DNA from: Candidatus Collierbacteria bacterium
GTDB lineage: Bacteria > Patescibacteriota > Microgenomatia > UBA1400 > JACPES01
Direction: 5' to 3'
Length of the DNA stretch: 58,905 nt
NCBI GenBank assembly: GCA_016219325.1
Contig: JACRNH010000024.1
Span: 65,789-124,693 of the forward strand
The stretch's first letter is position 1; each line of letters begins with the position of its first letter. The notes under the pieces are model-generated. The model worked only from the letters and a program-made list of their open reading frames with translations, was not told the DNA's origin and made no database searches. A program made the translations under genes and the position numbers. This document shows, piece after piece, positions 55,631 through 58,905 of the stretch.

Positions 55631-56743
55631 ATGATAAAAGATTTATTAGTCGGAAAATTATCTCAAGAGCGAGCCGAAATCAAAGCGTTTCATTTTGCCA
55701 AATTGAAGATTGCCGGTGATTATCAAGACCCTCAATACGGCATTCAAATGGAGCTTCGGGGAATACAGCAGATTTCAGGTGGTGTAGGGATAATGGCTAG
55801 GGCGTGGAAGAATGGTAAACCACTGGGTTTTGGAAGCGACGGTACGGTTGAAATAGAAAGAATACATATCGGCAACCCCCCAATTTTGATTGATGATGTC
55901 AATGGAAATATCAATCAAGAAAGCGTTGATAGAATAAGTAAAGAATTAAAAATCAGAAAACTGCGGGAAGACCCAATTGAAGCGGTTAAGCAATCTTTAG
56001 TTCGTGCCATTAGAGTTCTTGGTAAAGAAAATACTCCAATTATTAAGGGTAAATTCGGAAATACCGCTTATCAGTTTTATTCTGTCGCTCTCGGCGATGG
56101 ATACTGTTACCACGATGACCCTACTTTTGCGACTTCAAGAGGCGGTGCCGGAGAGGGAATAGATAGAACCACGGCTAATACCAATATATGTTTTGAATAT
56201 TATCAAACGGTTGGGGGGTATTGGACTCAAAGAGATTTCTTCACTTTTCTTTCGGGAACTACGATAAACGGAGGAACGGTCAATACAGGTACTTTTAGCA
56301 TAAAAGGGACGGCGGGAACTAGTAACCCAGATTCAAGAAGCGTTTGTGTTACCGAATCTACCCAAGCAGACCCGACTTCATTAGTAATTGGCGATTTTGA
56401 TGCTATAACTCTTAATTCTCCGACCGAACTCATAACTAGAAAAACCTTTGCCAGTTGGTCAACTACTGCATTTAATGATATGACCCTGAATGCGTCTGGG
56501 ATTGCGGCTATCAATACAGTATCTGGTGGGTATACCAAATTTTGCGTTAGATACGATAGCGATATAGATAATGTTTCGATTACTCCTATTGACCAAAGAT
56601 ATAACGCCGTAAACGGATATTCTGCCGACCAGGCTGGAACTTCAGAAGACCCTACGATTACAGGAGACTATTCGGCGGCGGGAGGAATCCCCAATAAAAT
56701 TTATCAATTGAATCAAGCGGTTAATCGTTCAAATACTTATTAA
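55631..56743 (+). CDS. Candidate receptor-binding or tail-fibre protein
   Basis: 370 residues, noticeably more AT-rich than neighbours, starting right after a terminator (so it needs its own promoter). Helical N-terminus (KLSQERAEIKAF), then a Ser/Thr/Gly/Asn-rich beta domain with FYSVALGDGYCYHDD, TFSIKGTAGTSNPDSRSVCV and SGGYTKFCVRYDSD. Position among late tail genes and composition suggest a fibre tip or adhesin. No catalytic motif. Confidence 0.5.
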   Translation: MIKDLLVGKLSQERAEIKAFHFAKLKIAGDYQDPQYGIQMELRGIQQISGGVGIMARAWKNGKPLGFGSDGTVEIERIHIGNPPILIDDVNGNINQESVDRISKELKIRKLREDPIEAVKQSLVRAIRVLGKENTPIIKGKFGNTAYQFYSVALGDGYCYHDDPTFATSRGGAGEGIDRTTANTNICFEYYQTVGGYWTQRDFFTFLSGTTINGGTVNTGTFSIKGTAGTSNPDSRSVCVTESTQADPTSLVIGDFDAITLNSPTELITRKTFASWSTTAFNDMTLNASGIAAINTVSGGYTKFCVRYDSDIDNVSITPIDQRYNAVNGYSADQAGTSEDPTITGDYSAAGGIPNKIYQLNQAVNRSNTY

Positions 56744-56746
56744 AAT

Positions 56747-57640
56747 ATGAGATTAGGCCGTTCATTTCCCATCAAATCACATTTCGGCAAGCCGCCGGCT
56801 TTCCCGCCGCCGACTACCTACGCCACAACCCTTAGCGAAACTGTTGTGGTTGTTGACAGCATTACCAGAACCGAAAGCCGGATTTTAGCGGAAGTTATCA
56901 CTATCGCGGACAGCATTATTCGGACTTCTTTCAGGACGTTTACCGAAATCATTTCTGTTGTTGATACTATCGGCAATCAGGCGGCCCGGACATTAACCGA
57001 AATCGTTACAGTAGCAGACTCATTTATCAGAAACCCGATGAGGGTTTTGGCGGAAACTGTGACCGTAATAGATTCAATGGTTAGAGATTCGGTCCGAACC
57101 TTCACGGAAACGATCACCATTGCTGATAGTTTAGTCAAACAGACTGGAAAAGTTTTAGCGGACGCGGTGACGGTCGCGGATACATTTATCGGCGCTATCA
57201 CCGCCAGAATTTTCACCGAAGTCATAACTGTCGCCGATACTATGGTCAGAGATTTCCAGCGGATTCTATCCGAAACGATCACCATTGCCGATAGCATCAT
57301 TCGCCAATCCGCCAAAGTGTTTGGAGAAACCGTCGCTATCGCGGATACCGTGTCACGCGTTACCGCCAGATTGTTTTCTGAAGTGGTAATTATCACCGAT
57401 ACGTTTAACAGATTGACACAAAGGACATTATCGGAAGTGATAACGATCGTAGATAGTCTCACCCGCCAGGCGGGGAAAGTACTAACCGAAACCCTGACCA
57501 TTGTGGATATTGTCTGGCAAAAATTCACCCGCTTGGCCGCGACCTGGGCGAAGACCGCAGCGGCCGCCGCCTCCTGGGTGAAAGGAACTATAACTTCCGC
57601 CTCATGGAGTTTACAACGCGGCCGCGGCTCCGGCGGGTAG
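56747..57640 (+). CDS. Protein of thirteen 18-residue repeats
   Basis: 297 residues. After a Pro-rich N-terminus, residues about 26-262 are thirteen repeats of 18 residues (one of 19) with consensus R-x-L/F-x-E-x-V/I-T-V/I-A-D-S/T-x-x-R-x-x-x; examples are RILSETITIADSIIRQSA and RTFTETITIADSLVKQTG. A Trp/Ala-rich end follows (LAATWAKTAAAAASWVKG). The regular period suggests a beta-solenoid or stacked-strand stalk. Its TAG stop is part of a motif copy. Likely a fibre or head decoration. Confidence 0.7.
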   Translation: MRLGRSFPIKSHFGKPPAFPPPTTYATTLSETVVVVDSITRTESRILAEVITIADSIIRTSFRTFTEIISVVDTIGNQAARTLTEIVTVADSFIRNPMRVLAETVTVIDSMVRDSVRTFTETITIADSLVKQTGKVLADAVTVADTFIGAITARIFTEVITVADTMVRDFQRILSETITIADSIIRQSAKVFGETVAIADTVSRVTARLFSEVVIITDTFNRLTQRTLSEVITIVDSLTRQAGKVLTETLTIVDIVWQKFTRLAATWAKTAAAAASWVKGTITSASWSLQRGRGSGG

Positions 57641-57650
57641 TTATCTAATA
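57639..57650 (+). promoter_or_regulatory. 12-base motif AGTTATCTAATA
   Basis: Exact copy overlapping the TAG stop of the repeat protein, followed by CCCCC, 33 bases before ATG 57684. Confidence 0.75.
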
Positions 57651-57683
57651 CCCCCATTGCCTTTTTTGAAGTAAAACAAAGGC

Positions 57684-58301
57684 ATGGCAAACAGGTCGGA
57701 TCTACGCACCAGGGCCCGCAACTATCTCTATGAAGAGACGGCGGATTTATTTACCGACGCCCGGGTCAACCAGGGTATCAGTGATACCTTGGCGGAACTA
57801 CCTCGGAAAGGGGTTTATCTGGAAGAAATTCATACCACTTCGAGGGTAGTGGACCAACTGGATTACAGCCTGCCGACCGGGGCGTACAAGGTAGAGCTGG
57901 TGGACGTCAACCTCGGCACCAGCGCTAAACCGGATTGGGATGAAATCAAGGGATGGGACACTTACGCCGGCGCCCTGTGGTTAAGGCAGCGGCCAACCGA
58001 TACCTACACCATGCGGATTCATATCCGCAAGAAGTTTACCGATTTGACGGATGAAACTACTGCTACCGACGTACCGGACGACCAGCTGGAACTGGTAGCG
58101 GTGGGAGCCGCTATAAAGTGCTATCAAATGTTAATGGGATACCTGGTTCACGCCAAAAACTGGGACTCGGTGGCTAAGCCGGACGGGATCGGACTGCCCC
58201 AAGTTCAGGGGTGGATTCGCGACTTGCGGGATATTTACAACAAAATGCTCAACGACCAACGGAGATTCCCGCGGCCAAGGGAAATTAACATGGTTGATTA
58301 G
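57684..58301 (+). CDS. Phage adaptor/neck protein candidate
   Basis: 205 residues. LRTRARNYLYEETADLFTDARVNQGISDTL, LDYSLPTGAYKVELVDV, PDDQLELVAVGAAIKCYQML fit small head-to-tail adaptor proteins of podo- and siphoviruses. No ribosome site; a TGCCTTT/AAAGGCA stem lies just before the ATG. Its stop is part of the next motif copy. Confidence 0.6.
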   Translation: MANRSDLRTRARNYLYEETADLFTDARVNQGISDTLAELPRKGVYLEEIHTTSRVVDQLDYSLPTGAYKVELVDVNLGTSAKPDWDEIKGWDTYAGALWLRQRPTDTYTMRIHIRKKFTDLTDETTATDVPDDQLELVAVGAAIKCYQMLMGYLVHAKNWDSVAKPDGIGLPQVQGWIRDLRDIYNKMLNDQRRFPRPREINMVD

Positions 58302-58311
58302 TTATCTAATA
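58300..58311 (+). promoter_or_regulatory. 12-base motif AGTTATCTAATA
   Basis: Exact copy overlapping the TAG stop of the adaptor gene, 33 bases before ATG 58345. Confidence 0.75.
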
Positions 58312-58344
58312 GAAGGACAAGAACAGGAATCATAAGATACGATT

Positions 58345-58905
58345 ATGCCAATATACCCATCTTCCGGCGGATTCATCGGTTCACTGCTTCGGACCATTCA
58401 GGAAGAACGCAGCAAGGCGCCTCACGTCCTGCCGCCGGCGGCGGAACCCAAGGCGCCGGTTAGAGCCGCGGTCCAGGCGCCGCTGGAGGCTCCAATCGCT
58501 CCGGAGTCTCCGGGATCGGCCAGAGTCATTTCTATCAGACCGGAAGGGGCGCCGCCGACTTCGGCCGCGGTTCCAGCGGGTAAAGTTATCCCACCCCAAT
58601 CTTATGCTGGCGGGGTGGGCTCGGGAGGAATTTCACCAATAATGAGAGAGAAGTTCCCGGAAGCGTTTAACGGGTCAGAAAAAAGCGCGGTACAAAATCA
58701 ATTCTCCGTTGGGACTTCTGGGACTCCGGAAGCGCCGACTCAAAAATCAGCAGCAGCCCCCTCCTATGAAGCTCAAATCGCGGAAAGCGGAAGAAAAATT
58801 GCGGCTCTAGATAAGCAGCTAGAGCAGCTAGCCCGGTTCGAACCGCAACCGGATGCCGGTGCAGCAGAAAGAGCTAAAAATAGTCTTATTGCTGCCAACC
58901 AGAGA
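58345..58905 (+). CDS. Ala/Pro-rich phage protein, cut by the window end
   Basis: 187 codons open to the right edge. N-terminus MPIYPSSGGFIGSLLRTIQEE, then a long Ala/Pro/Glu-rich disordered stretch and a helix AESGRKIAALDKQLEQL at the end. It could be the start of a tape-measure or internal protein. No ribosome site; it follows the motif by 33 bases. Confidence 0.55.
   Translation, partial: MPIYPSSGGFIGSLLRTIQEERSKAPHVLPPAAEPKAPVRAAVQAPLEAPIAPESPGSARVISIRPEGAPPTSAAVPAGKVIPPQSYAGGVGSGGISPIMREKFPEAFNGSEKSAVQNQFSVGTSGTPEAPTQKSAAAPSYEAQIAESGRKIAALDKQLEQLARFEPQPDAGAAERAKNSLIAANQR

Noticed and set aside
56977..57690. 237-residue minus-strand ORF opposite the repeat protein
   Set aside because: Its regularity is only the complement of the plus-strand repeats; the plus frame has the expected position and stop/motif overlap.

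Overview
The window has two unlike halves. Bases 1 to about 25,970 look chromosomal. They are AT-rich and packed almost entirely on the plus strand with cell-envelope glycan genes: GT-C membrane glycosyltransferases (PMT/ArnT-like, YfhO-like, PTPS-related and PIG-V-like), soluble GT2 and GT4 glycosyltransferases, a UDP-sugar epimerase, a DUF2304 protein, an HlyD-like adaptor and a Trm112-like protein. Many neighbours share ATGA or GTGA start/stop overlaps, so they are probably translationally coupled. This gene mix, with several tandem GT-C paralogues, suggests a Candidate Phyla Radiation bacterium (Patescibacteria, Microgenomates-like). That is an inference from gene content; no rRNA or other phylogenetic marker is present. 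The block ends at a clear bidirectional terminator (25943-25970).

From about 25,971 to the right edge the DNA is more GC-rich and phage-like. A rightward set of small genes (26.4-32.0 kb) holds an SSB-like protein, an RlpA-like barrel protein, a DUF1064 nuclease, zinc ribbons and small membrane proteins. A leftward set (31.98-34.15 kb) includes an ArdC-like protein and a possible sliding-clamp fragment. The two directions part at a roughly 650-base non-coding control region (34154-34800) rich in TGTACA palindromes. Then come the virion genes: small and large terminase, portal, two very large virion or ejection proteins, a leftward three-gene membrane/surface cassette, an HNH endonuclease, scaffold, and a major capsid protein of N4-gp56 type. 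Directly after the capsid lies a glycan cassette of about 6.7 kb: GT4, zinc ribbon, RmlD-like reductase, DegT aminotransferase, CgeB-like glycosyltransferase, SAM methyltransferase and a GT2-GT4-zinc-finger fusion. It is followed by tail or decoration genes, a receptor-binding candidate, a protein with thirteen 18-residue repeats, an adaptor-like protein and a truncated Ala/Pro-rich gene. I see no integrase, tRNA or attachment site, so the prophage reading is probable but the left junction is not fixed.

Two features stand out beyond the gene list. (1) In the phage half a sharply bounded 12-base motif, AGTTATCTAATA, recurs at gene junctions: seven exact copies and one with a single change. Six copies lie 33-37 bases before start codons that have no Shine-Dalgarno sequence, as expected of a phage-specific expression signal. 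(2) In the chromosomal half, 7-, 8-, 10- and 11-base tandem repeats and palindromic elements lie inside the reading frames of the glycosyltransferases, repeatedly at equivalent positions in paralogues. Unit gain or loss would shift frame, so these could be phase-variable surface-glycan genes or a record of small mobile palindromes.
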